From JABDGM01 sp046349975 (GTDB lineage Bacteria > Planctomycetota > Planctomycetia > Pirellulales > Lacipirellulaceae), in contig JAXMBH010000011.1 in NCBI GenBank assembly GCA_046349975.1, forward strand, positions 62,001 through 126,000: a DNA stretch of 64,000 nt, in the 5' to 3' direction. The position numbers and the translations under genes were made by a program. Every line of letters starts with the position of its first letter. Position 1 is the first letter of the stretch. The notes under the pieces were generated by a model, which saw nothing but the letters and a program-made list of their open reading frames with translations, did not search any database and was not told where the DNA came from. Shown piece by piece: positions 8,502-16,769 of the stretch.

Positions 8502-9675
8502 ATGCGCGACGCTTCTGAGTTGAGCGAGCCGGCGATCGACTGTCGATTTTTGGTCGACGGCGAGCCGGCGCGCGCGTTCGCGGCGGCGCTGGCGGCGGAT
8601 GTGGCGGCGGCGCGGCTTTCATTGGCGTTCCGGGCATACTACAGGGTTCGCTCGTTGCTGCCGATTTCTGTCCGGCAGATGTTGCAGCGCCGACGGCGCA
8701 TTGTTGAGACACCCGACTGGTACCTGCCGGGGCAATTTGCGTCGTCGCTTGCAGCCGCACTTCGAACCGCCGCTGATGATGGAATTCCAGTGATCCATCC
8801 GTGGCCGGATGGAGCACAATTTGCGTTCGTGCCCACGCACGACGTGGAGACGGCCGAGGGGATGCGAAACATCGAGCGGATCGCCAATTTAGAGGAAGAT
8901 TTGGGCTTTCGCTCGTCCTGGAACATCGTGCCGCACAAGTATGCGGTGGATCGCGGACTGCTCCGCGACTTGCAGGACCGCGGATTCGAGATCGGCGTGC
9001 ATGGCTACAACCACGATGGCAAGCTGTTCACGAACCAACGCGTGTTCCATAGCCGCGTACCAGCAATCAATGCGGCGCTAAAGGCATTTCGCGCCGTCGG
9101 ATTCCGGGCGCCGATGGTGCATCGCAATTTACAGTGGCTGCAGCAGCTTGATATTGAATACGACGCCTCGTACTTCGACGTCGATCCCTATCAAGCGATG
9201 CCCGGCGGCATCGGCAGTATGTGGCCCTTTGTCGCGGGAAAGTTCGTGGAGCTTCCGTACACGCTGCCGCAGGATCACACGTTGTTTGTCGCGCTTGGAA
9301 AGCGCGATGGGAGTCGTGTGGGAGCGCAAACTCGAATATGTCGCCGCGCAAGGTGGCATGGCACTCTTTATCACACATCCTGACTACCTCGATTCAGAGG
9401 AACGCGTCGGCGCTTACCGAAGGCTTTTGGAGCGAGCGCGCACGCTTGCAGCGATGTGGCACGCACTGCCGCATGAGATCGCACGTTGGTGGCGCCAGCG
9501 AGATGTATCGCTAGTGCAAACGGCTGACAATGGAACGTCTGAGATTCACGGGCCGGCAGCTGAGCGCGGACGGGTAGCCAGGATGAGATGTGCAGTAGAC
9601 GGCCGCAGGCGAATCGACTGGGCGCGAACTGCACCGCAGCTCGAGTGCGCAGCAGCGACTCATTCTCGGCCTTGA
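8502..9675 (+). pseudogene. polysaccharide deacetylase (NodB-like fold), interrupted by a frameshift
   Basis: Residues 1 to about 270 read in one frame and contain THDVE (112-116), the metal-binding Asp motif, and GVHGYNHD (165-172), the metal-binding HxxxH-type motif. At about 9310-9316 the frame moves by +1. Downstream, the conserved C-terminal block WERKLEYVAAQGGMALF...HPDY continues in another frame to a stop at 9675. Removing one base in AGTCGTGTGGG gives an uninterrupted D-G-S-V-W-E-R-K-L junction, which matches how this family reads. Proteins of this kind occur in exosortase-linked exopolysaccharide clusters and remove acetyl groups from glycans. As written the product would end at about residue 293 with an unrelated tail. 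It may be a true pseudogene or a sequencing error. Confidence 0.75.
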
Positions 9676-9711
9676 AATTCTCTTGCGAAACAGCTGCCGA
9701 CTGGCGTTGAA

Positions 9712-10788
9712 TCAGAATAGCTCGTGAATCATGCGGTGCGGGCGAGATCCAGCCGACATCAATTGCCCAACTCGTTCTGGCAGTCGGTCTTCCGGCCTGA
9801 GACCGAGACAATGATCGATGGTTCCAATGATCTCGTCTGGCTCAACTGGTCGGTCGTCAGGTTCGGCTCCGAGAGAATCGCTGCGTCCCACGACGCGGCC
9901 TCCTCGCACGCCGCCGCCGGCGAAATAGCAGGTGAAGCAGTGCGGCCAATGATCTCGGCCGCCGGCAGCGTTTATACGCGGCGTACGACCGAATTCAGCG
10001 AGATTGCAGACCAGCGTAGAAGCAAGTAGTCCCCGCGCGTCGAGGTCCTCGATCAAAGCGCTGTAGGCTTTATCGTATATTGGAGCGACAATATTCGCCA
10101 TTTCCGCCATTGACGAAAATGGTCTTGTGCCGTGGATATCCCAAGTGATTTCGTTGAACACACTACGAAACGTGTTGATCGAGACAAATCGCGTACCGGA
10201 TTCCACCAATCGGCGAGCGCGAAGGCAGTTTTGGCCGAAGGCGCTCATGCCATAGCGCTCGCGAATCTGCGCCGGCTCGCCGGTAAGGTCGAATGCTGTC
10301 TCTGATCGCACCGCATCGATATCTAAATTCACATCGCATTCGACGGCACCCTGGCCCAGGCGTCCGCGCGAAGCTGCAAATGCGGCCGGCGGCAACATGA
10401 TCTGCGTGCCAGCTTCGTGGGACGTCGCACCGAAGTGATGGCACGTCCGAACCAGCGAGAACTTGTCGGCGACCTTTGCATGCAACGGGAGCAATTCAGA
10501 GATTTGCATGTCGGGAGACACCGTACGAATCGGCTTGAAGGGGCCGCGAATGTCGGACGGCGCTTCCGGCTTCATGTCAAACAGATCAAGATGACTGGGC
10601 CCACCGAGATTGAAGATGATGATGACGGAGCGAGCAGCAGATGATTTTGCAGAAGGTGGGCCGCTTCCATTCAATATCCACGCGGGCGACGCCAAACCAA
10701 CGCCGCCGAGCACGCCGGACAACAAGAAACTGCGACGCGTGGTCCTGCCGATTGGATTGCGCGCATCGCGTCGCGGTTGATTGAGCAT
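9712..10788 (-). CDS. DUF1501 family protein, internally shortened
   Basis: The 358-residue product starts with a twin-arginine signal (TTRRSFLLSG) followed by a hydrophobic stretch, then the DUF1501 start IIIFNLGGPSHLDLFDMKPEAP-type pattern, and ends with LAEFGRTPRIN and GRDHWP, the conserved C-terminal metal-site region of this sulfatase-like family. Between HEAGTQIMLP and FDLTGEPAQIRERYG about 100 residues that family members normally have are missing, without loss of frame. ATG at 10788 is used; in-frame start codons further upstream (to 10833) would put an unlikely Cys-rich extension before the Tat signal. Exported, probably periplasmic. DUF1501 genes normally sit with DUF1549/1553 genes, as here. 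Activity after the deletion is doubtful. Confidence 0.72.
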   Translation of the reverse strand: MLNQPRRDARNPIGRTTRRSFLLSGVLGGVGLASPAWILNGSGPPSAKSSAARSVIIIFNLGGPSHLDLFDMKPEAPSDIRGPFKPIRTVSPDMQISELLPLHAKVADKFSLVRTCHHFGATSHEAGTQIMLPPAAFAASRGRLGQGAVECDVNLDIDAVRSETAFDLTGEPAQIRERYGMSAFGQNCLRARRLVESGTRFVSINTFRSVFNEITWDIHGTRPFSSMAEMANIVAPIYDKAYSALIEDLDARGLLASTLVCNLAEFGRTPRINAAGGRDHWPHCFTCYFAGGGVRGGRVVGRSDSLGAEPDDRPVEPDEIIGTIDHCLGLRPEDRLPERVGQLMSAGSRPHRMIHELF

Positions 10789-10855
10789 GGCGCCGAAACA
10801 GCTGCAAACGCACTTGAGTTCATGCCGCAACAAAGAGGTGTGCCAAAGTCGCGTT

Positions 10856-11002
10856 TTATTTTAAGCGGTTGCCAATGCCGCCGCCAATATGCGCGGAGCG
10901 AACCACATTCTCGTAGGTTTCTCGGTCGGCCAAATGCGGATCCTCTTCCAGACCGAGACGACCACGGTCGGATATAGCGCAAGGCAACACCAGTACCTTC
11001 AG
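10856..11002 (-). other. possible remnant of an unidentified coding sequence
   Basis: Just past the sulfatase stop, one minus-strand frame is open for about 49 codons and has protein-like composition: KVLVLPCAISDRGRLGLEED followed by HLADRETYENVVRSAHIGGG, then a TAA at 10856. There is no convincing start or ribosome site, and the family is not recognised. It may be the 3' end of a lost gene that once lay between the sulfatase and the shortened DUF1501 gene, or a read-through extension of the sulfatase in another frame. Confidence 0.25.
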
Positions 11003-12330
11003 GCTGCCTGCTGGGCAGCGCGACGACGTTGGGCCCGCTGCTTCTTTTTCGCCGGCGCGTTCTTGTTGGCCGGGGCAGCTTTGTGGTCGTCGAGAATGGC
11101 CTGCAGCTTCTTCTCGGCGGCTTTCGCCGAGTCACCAGCAGAATCGCTGGCGACCGGAATCTCTTTGAACGGAGCCTCCGAGAGATCGAACAGCTCGCCG
11201 CCCGCGGTAAGTTTATATTTGGCATCACGAACGTACGATTTGCCATTGAGTTCAACATACACCCACTCGCGTGGCTTGCCTTTTTCGCCACGAATTTGTG
11301 GCGCAAAGCTGTGGCTATCGATCTTCGTGTCTTTTGGCAGCGCGGCGCCACCGAGTTCGGCGACGGTCGCAAAGAAATCACTGAAATCGGTGAGGTCGTT
11401 GTTAGTCTTGCCCGCGGGCGTGGTGCCTGGCCAATTGACGATGAGTGGCACGCGGCTGCCGCCTTCTAGCATGCTGCCCTTCTGGCCACTGATCGCTTTA
11501 CCATCGACGGTCGACAGCTCGACGCCAAACTTTGCCGTTCCATTGTCGCCGGTGAAGATGATCACCGTGTTCTCACGTAAATGTTGCCGATCGAGCTCGG
11601 CAACCAGCCGGCCGACAAGCTTGTCCATGTACTCCACATTTTCGGTGTAGAGTTCGTCGGGCGTGGGTTTCTTGTCCCCGGTTTCCGATGTGCGGACGAT
11701 CGGGCCATGCATCTGCGACATCGGGTAGTAGAGAAAGAACTTCTCTTTTTTGTGCTCGTCGATGAAGTTGGCCGCGAAATTGTGCATGATATCAGGGAGA
11801 TATTGCCCTTCCTCAAGCTCGACCTGCTTGCCGTTGACGCGGTAGGTCTTGGTTTGATCACGCCAGTAGCGACCGCTGCCGGGGAAGACGAGGTACTCGT
11901 CAAAACCCCACTCTCCGGGGCCGAGCGCGATCTGTCCCCACTTGCCGACGCTCGCAGTCGCATAGCCGGCTTTCTTCATGATCGTGGGAATCATCACTTC
12001 GCGGCTCGGATCGACCGCGGTGTGGCTTTGGTTGCTGTTGAGGCCGGTACGGAATGGATAGCGGCCGGTGAGCAGCTGGCAGCGTGAAGGACCGCACAAG
12101 GGGGTAGCGTAGCAGTACGTGAATTTCGTGCCGCCGGCCGCGAGCTTATCGAGATTGGGAGTTTTGAACGGGCCGCCAGTACAGTGAACATCGCCCAGGC
12201 CAACATCGTCGGAAAGAATGAGAATGATGTTCGGATGCTCCTTGGTCGCCGGCGCCGCGGCGGCAAGTTGCACGAGACCGAGAAACGCTGAGACGATGAG
12301 CGTGAAGAAACCGCCGGTGAAACGTGTCAT
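10999..12330 (-). CDS. secreted sulfatase (type I, CxPSR)
   Basis: A 443-residue protein with a signal peptide (residues 1-26, hydrophobic FFTLIVSAFLGLVQLAAAA). The metal-binding start NIILILSDDVGLGD (34-47) is followed by the sulfatase signature C79-G-P-S-R83 with LTGRYP after it; the Cys would be converted to formylglycine by a maturase not seen in this window. Further conserved blocks are VIIFTGDNGT and GGSRVPLIVNWPG. It cleaves sulfate esters, most likely from sulfated polysaccharides, in the periplasm or outside. The C-terminal 30 residues are rich in Ala, Lys and Arg and unusual for the family. The ATG at 12330 is preferred to the TTG one codon upstream, with AGAGGG ahead of it. It shares its strand with the DUF1501/PSD1 genes, with which planctomycete sulfatases often cluster. 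Confidence 0.92.
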   Translation of the reverse strand: MTRFTGGFFTLIVSAFLGLVQLAAAAPATKEHPNIILILSDDVGLGDVHCTGGPFKTPNLDKLAAGGTKFTYCYATPLCGPSRCQLLTGRYPFRTGLNSNQSHTAVDPSREVMIPTIMKKAGYATASVGKWGQIALGPGEWGFDEYLVFPGSGRYWRDQTKTYRVNGKQVELEEGQYLPDIMHNFAANFIDEHKKEKFFLYYPMSQMHGPIVRTSETGDKKPTPDELYTENVEYMDKLVGRLVAELDRQHLRENTVIIFTGDNGTAKFGVELSTVDGKAISGQKGSMLEGGSRVPLIVNWPGTTPAGKTNNDLTDFSDFFATVAELGGAALPKDTKIDSHSFAPQIRGEKGKPREWVYVELNGKSYVRDAKYKLTAGGELFDLSEAPFKEIPVASDSAGDSAKAAEKKLQAILDDHKAAPANKNAPAKKKQRAQRRRAAQQAA

Positions 12331-12447
12331 CAAAGGTGCCCTCTTTGAGTTTCAGAAGAAGCCGGGCAAATCTGGATATAGCCCGATACTCGTTAAACCG
12401 AGTATCCACTTAAAGGTTTCGGCCTTATCTGCCCTCGCGGGGAAAAT

Positions 12448-13929
12448 TCAGGCAATTATGTCGCGGATCACGTTGCCACTCGTGATCGTGAGTCGTTCGT
12501 CCCGGCCGTTGTGGGGATATGTCATCGTCTCGTGGTCGATACCGAGCAGTGCCAGGATCGTGGCGTGGATATCGTGCAGATGGGCCTTGTTTTCGACGGC
12601 ATATAGCCCGATTTCGTCGGTTGCCCCGTAAACGGTCCCTGATTTCACGCCGCCGCCGCTCATCCACATCGTGAAGCCGTATGGATTGTGGTCGCGCCCC
12701 GTGCCGCTCTCGCTCATTGGCGTGCGGCCGAATTCGCCGCCCCAAATGACAAGCGTGCTCTCCAGCAGACCACGTTGTTTGAGATCCTTCAGCAAAGCGG
12801 CAATCGGCCGATCGGTTTCCCGACAATACTGCGTGTGGTTGCCGTCGACGTCGGTATGTGCGTCCCACTTACTGCCTGAGCCCATATACAACTGTACGAA
12901 CCGCACGCCACGCTCGACGAGCCGCCGCGCCAGCAAACAATTGCGGCCGTTCGCGGCCGTTGCCTCGTCGTTCATTCCATAAATGGCAAGTGTGTGGGCT
13001 GATTCGCCTGCGAGGTCGGTCGCTTCCGGCGCTGCAGTTTGCATCTTGTACGCGAGCTCGTACGACGAGATTCTCGCTTCCAGGTCAGAGTCCCCAACGC
13101 GCGATCCCAAATGTTCTCGATTGAGCTGTTGGATGAAATCGATCTTCGCCCGCTGGCGGCTGTCGCTGTAACCGGGCGGCGGTTCAACATGCAGAATCGG
13201 CGTGGCACCGGCGCGGAACTTCGTCCCCTGGTACGTCGACGGCATAAAGCCGGTGCTCCATTGGCGATTGCCCCCGGGCGGTTCCTCCGGATAGTCGGTG
13301 AGGACGACGTAGCCCGGCAGGTTGTCGCACAACGAACCTAAGCCGTACAGCACCCAGGCGCCAACGCACGGCCGCCCCATGAGAATGCTGCCCGTGTTCA
13401 TCTCGCACACGCTGCCGACATGGGTGAGACCATCCGCCCAGCATGAGCGGAGGACGGTGATGTCATCGACGCAAGTGGCGATCTCTGGGTAGAGGTCGCT
13501 GACCCAAATCCCCGCTTCGCCGTGCTGCGAGAACCGGCGGCGGCTGGCCATGAGCGGCGTGAAGGCGGTTTTGCCCATCGCGGTCATGGGCCGCGCGAAA
13601 CTACCAGGCAATGGCTGGCCGGCAAGTTTCGCAAGTTGCGGTTTGGGATCAAACAGATCGAGGTGGCTTGGGCCACCGTCGAGGAAGCACCAGATGACGG
13701 AGGTCGCCTTCGCGGCCGACGGCGCAGGCTTGGCGCTCAACGGACCAGCTGGGGACGACCGTATTGCAGATTTTAATGAAGTCGCGGCGGCGTCGCGATT
13801 CAGTAGCGACCATAATGCGAGCGAGCCAAAGCCGCCGCCGGCGCGGGCGAGAAAATCGCGGCGCGACCGAGCACGCTCACGGTGGGCTGGCAGGCCGGCG
13901 GGCAACGCCGTGTCCTCATTGGTAACCAT
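12448..13929 (-). CDS. DUF1501 family protein (Tat-exported)
   Basis: A full-length 493-residue DUF1501 protein. A twin-arginine motif (RSRRDFLARAGGG, residues 21-33) precedes the body. The body shows VIWCFLDGGPSHLDLFDPKP, SGFMPS.YQGT-type blocks, CLLARRLVERGVRFVQLY, WGGEFGRTPMSE and GRDHNPYGF, all standard for this family, which is structurally related to sulfatases/alkaline phosphatases. It lies 24 bases after the stop of the DUF1549/1553 gene, the usual two-gene unit of planctomycetes. A role in periplasmic breakdown of complex polysaccharides is generally supposed but not biochemically established. AAGG lies about six bases before the ATG. Confidence 0.93.
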   Translation of the reverse strand: MVTNEDTALPAGLPAHRERARSRRDFLARAGGGFGSLALWSLLNRDAAATSLKSAIRSSPAGPLSAKPAPSAAKATSVIWCFLDGGPSHLDLFDPKPQLAKLAGQPLPGSFARPMTAMGKTAFTPLMASRRRFSQHGEAGIWVSDLYPEIATCVDDITVLRSCWADGLTHVGSVCEMNTGSILMGRPCVGAWVLYGLGSLCDNLPGYVVLTDYPEEPPGGNRQWSTGFMPSTYQGTKFRAGATPILHVEPPPGYSDSRQRAKIDFIQQLNREHLGSRVGDSDLEARISSYELAYKMQTAAPEATDLAGESAHTLAIYGMNDEATAANGRNCLLARRLVERGVRFVQLYMGSGSKWDAHTDVDGNHTQYCRETDRPIAALLKDLKQRGLLESTLVIWGGEFGRTPMSESGTGRDHNPYGFTMWMSGGGVKSGTVYGATDEIGLYAVENKAHLHDIHATILALLGIDHETMTYPHNGRDERLTITSGNVIRDIIA

Positions 13930-13953
13930 TGAGTGCCTTCAATGAACGGCGCG

Positions 13954-16308
13954 TTAGTCCAAGTACAAAAACTCGTTTGAACAAAACAACGCGTGACAGA
14001 AGTCGGAGACGGCCGCGGCCTTTGTCGCGTCGACCGTTTCCCCCGTCGCTCTTGAACCATTTGTTGCGGATGCGACAGCTTCATCATGAATAACGGTACG
14101 CTCTTGTTGTCGAATGAACGCTTCGGCGGCCGCAACCTCTTGTTCAGTCGCGTCGCGTGCAAACGCTTCGGCATATGTCTCGTGCACGAGCCTCGACAGG
14201 TCCTCGTGACATGTTCCAATAAGCTTTCTGCTCCACGCGTCAGCAAGTTCTTTTGTCATCTCGCTATTGAGCATTTCCAACGCTTGCGGCGCTGTGGTCG
14301 TGTTCATGCGTCGCGGGCAACTGTTAAGGCGGTCAGGTTGATCGAAGGCTTCTAAAATTGGCAGCCGCATGTTGCGTTGTGCGAGAACGTAGATCGAGCG
14401 GCGATTGCGGTCGCGGGGCGCGGCGTCGGCATCCCAGCCGTACTTTGAGTCGGCCAGTTCTTGAGGCAGCATCGGTCGCACGCTGGGCCCAAACATGGCA
14501 CAGTTCAGTTGGCCGGCGACCTTGAGCATGGCATCGCGCAATGCGTCACCCTCGAGCCGCTGTCGTCGAGCATGCCATAGAAGTTTGTCGGAAGGGTCGG
14601 CTTGCTTCGCAACGGAGGCAACTTCACGCGAGGGAGCAGCTGACTGGCAATACGTGGCCGATAGCAAAATCAATCGCTGGATAGGTTTAATATGCCAGCC
14701 GTTACCGACTAGTTCCGCGGCAAGCCAATCCAATAGCTCGCGATGCGACGGATCACCGCCCATCGTGCCGAAATCGTTGGCAGTCTTAACAAGTCCCTGG
14801 CCGAAATGGAACTGCCATAGTCGATTGACAAGCACGCGAGCCGTCAGCGGATGGTCAGGCCGCGTGAGCCACTCGGCGAGTGCCGAGCGGCGACCGGTGG
14901 AATTGGGCAGCCCGGCCGGCGGATGAATCTGCGGTTCGTTAGCTCCGAGAAACGCTGGAAAGCCGGGTTCGACTTCCTGTTCCGGCTTCACATAGTTGCC
15001 AGCTTGCAGCACGCAGGTGCGCGGGGCTTGGTCGTCGCCATCGGTAATCGACATGGCTGTCGGCAACGGCGCCGGCTTGATGGCTTCGAATTTCTCTAAT
15101 TCGGCGGTTTGTTCATCCACTAGTTTGCGTTCGGCGGGTGAGCACAGGCGATAAGCACGATCAACCCGCGAATCAATCCATTCTTCCGCTTCCGCCACCA
15201 ACTGCTCCTGCAAGCAGGTTCGTTTTTCCGCTGGCGTCTTGATCGCTTCGAGTGTCTGCGGGTCGTAGGCCGAAATGGCATCCTCGCGAGCCCGCTGGCG
15301 TTCGTCGGCAAGTTCTGCATCGAGCTTGGAACGCAGCTCCTTCGTAATATTTTCCCAGGCCGCAATTTTCTTCTGATGCTCTGCCGTTTCGGCCGGGCTC
15401 GCAATCGATCGATCGTCATTGGGCAGAATCGCCGCAAAGCACGCCTGCAATCGGTAGTAGTCGACTTGCGTGATCGGGTCGAACTTGTGGTCGTGGCAGC
15501 GTGCGCAGCCAACCGTCAGACCGAGAAACACAAGGCCTGTGTTCTCGGTGACGTCGTCAAGAATTTGCTGACGTTGCTCGACTAAATTGGAGGCGTTAAC
15601 ATCCTCCGGGTAGAGACGGAGAAACCCTGTGGCGACCGCCGCATCGCTGTCGTTCGGCTCAAGCTCGTCACCGGCTATTTGCTGCCGAACAAATCGATCG
15701 AATGGCAGGTCGGAGTTGAACGCTCGAATGACGTAGTCCCGATACCGAAAAGCGTCTGGACGGATATTGTCCTTCTTAAAGCCTTCACTCTCACTGTAGC
15801 GTACCAGGTCAAGCCAATGTTGCGCCCAGTGCTCGCCGTAGGCGGGCGATGCAAGCAGCCGATCAACAACCTTCGTATACGCTTCGGGCGAGGTGTCGGC
15901 CAAGAATTCAGCTTGCTCGACAGGTGTCGGCGGCAAGCCGGTGACATCAAAAGTAACTCGACGCAATAGCGTCCGTTTGTCAGCGGGCTCGCTTGGTTTC
16001 AAGCCGGCCTCTTCAAGCTTTTTGCCGATAAATTGGTCGACCGAGTTGCGGGCCCACGTTGCGAGCGTCGACAATTTCGGAACTTCTGGTCGCGCGAGCG
16101 GCAGGAACGGCCAATCCCCGTGATTGAATTGGGACGAGACACTCGCAACCTGAGGTTGTGAGCTACCCGCGGCGTGAAGTACTGCCGCTACCGGCGCCGA
16201 AAAAGTCAGCGGTGCGAGTGCGAACGCGAGGATGACTCGTTGCGGGAGCGCGCAACGGCGAACGACTTTGGTGACGGCGGCGGCCGTCGAACGATGACTG
16301 CCGAACAT
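13954..16308 (-). CDS. DUF1549/DUF1553 (PSD1) domain protein
   Basis: A 784-residue exported protein. After an N-terminal basic/hydrophobic segment (about 20-45, a signal sequence) comes DUF1549 with RRVTFDVTGLPPTP, YGEHWAQHWLDLVRYSES and the CARCHDHKFDPI block, whose CxxCH may bind haem or metal. DUF1553 follows with VLVNRLWQFHFGQGLV and RRSIYVLAQRNMRLP. The separate N-terminal cytochrome c (PSC1) domain that many family members carry is absent. A coiled, charged insert lies around 330-420. The gene leads a minus-strand unit with the DUF1501 gene. No Shine-Dalgarno is visible before the ATG. Function is unproven; a redox or hydrolytic role in polysaccharide use is commonly inferred. Confidence 0.92.
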   Translation of the reverse strand: MFGSHRSTAAAVTKVVRRCALPQRVILAFALAPLTFSAPVAAVLHAAGSSQPQVASVSSQFNHGDWPFLPLARPEVPKLSTLATWARNSVDQFIGKKLEEAGLKPSEPADKRTLLRRVTFDVTGLPPTPVEQAEFLADTSPEAYTKVVDRLLASPAYGEHWAQHWLDLVRYSESEGFKKDNIRPDAFRYRDYVIRAFNSDLPFDRFVRQQIAGDELEPNDSDAAVATGFLRLYPEDVNASNLVEQRQQILDDVTENTGLVFLGLTVGCARCHDHKFDPITQVDYYRLQACFAAILPNDDRSIASPAETAEHQKKIAAWENITKELRSKLDAELADERQRAREDAISAYDPQTLEAIKTPAEKRTCLQEQLVAEAEEWIDSRVDRAYRLCSPAERKLVDEQTAELEKFEAIKPAPLPTAMSITDGDDQAPRTCVLQAGNYVKPEQEVEPGFPAFLGANEPQIHPPAGLPNSTGRRSALAEWLTRPDHPLTARVLVNRLWQFHFGQGLVKTANDFGTMGGDPSHRELLDWLAAELVGNGWHIKPIQRLILLSATYCQSAAPSREVASVAKQADPSDKLLWHARRQRLEGDALRDAMLKVAGQLNCAMFGPSVRPMLPQELADSKYGWDADAAPRDRNRRSIYVLAQRNMRLPILEAFDQPDRLNSCPRRMNTTTAPQALEMLNSEMTKELADAWSRKLIGTCHEDLSRLVHETYAEAFARDATEQEVAAAEAFIRQQERTVIHDEAVASATNGSRATGETVDATKAAAVSDFCHALFCSNEFLYLD

Positions 16309-16769
16309 ATTGTCGAAGATTCAACCGAAGGTGGGGCGCGCAACGCCAGATCAGATTAGCGCTGCCGGTACGGTAGGTGAGGCGAGCAAACGCACTCGGC
16401 CGGGCGGAACACCCGACTGGCGCCGAGTCTCGTCGGTACCGTCATTCTTAGTTCCCGACGTTCGCAAATCAATGCTTTTTGACGCATCTTTGACTTTTCC
16501 CGCCCGAAGAGGGGAAGACTTTGACGGTCGGCGAGCAATTGAATGAGCACACCTGCGGGCTCCGCCGGCGAGCCGGTGCCGGCGGATGCGAAGTCCAGCT
16601 CAATTCGCGAATCACAACCACAAGACGTTAATTGCAACAGCTTAATTGCTGCCTTATTGGGCAAGGTTTCGCTGGCGCCATCGCTAGCCGATTCGGCCCT
16701 GCCCAGTTAACCTAAGCAGTGCTGCGTCAGATTTTTCGTAGTGGAAACTCCCAGTCCCCGTTCAGTTCC
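16309..16769. other. divergent intergenic region between PSD1 and YncE/phosphoesterase genes
   Basis: About 460 bases without a convincing gene separate two diverging transcription units, so promoters for both should lie here. It holds one perfect 9-base inverted repeat (16561-16586, listed separately). No consensus promoter could be assigned by eye. An in-frame GTG at 16719 could extend the downstream gene into this region. Confidence 0.5.
16561..16586. repeat. perfect 9-bp inverted repeat
   Basis: TCCGCCGGC (16561-16569) and GCCGGCGGA (16578-16586) are exact reverse complements around an 8-base loop. There is no T-run on either side, so it is unlikely to be an intrinsic terminator. It may be a regulator site or an RNA hairpin in a leader. 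Confidence 0.5.
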
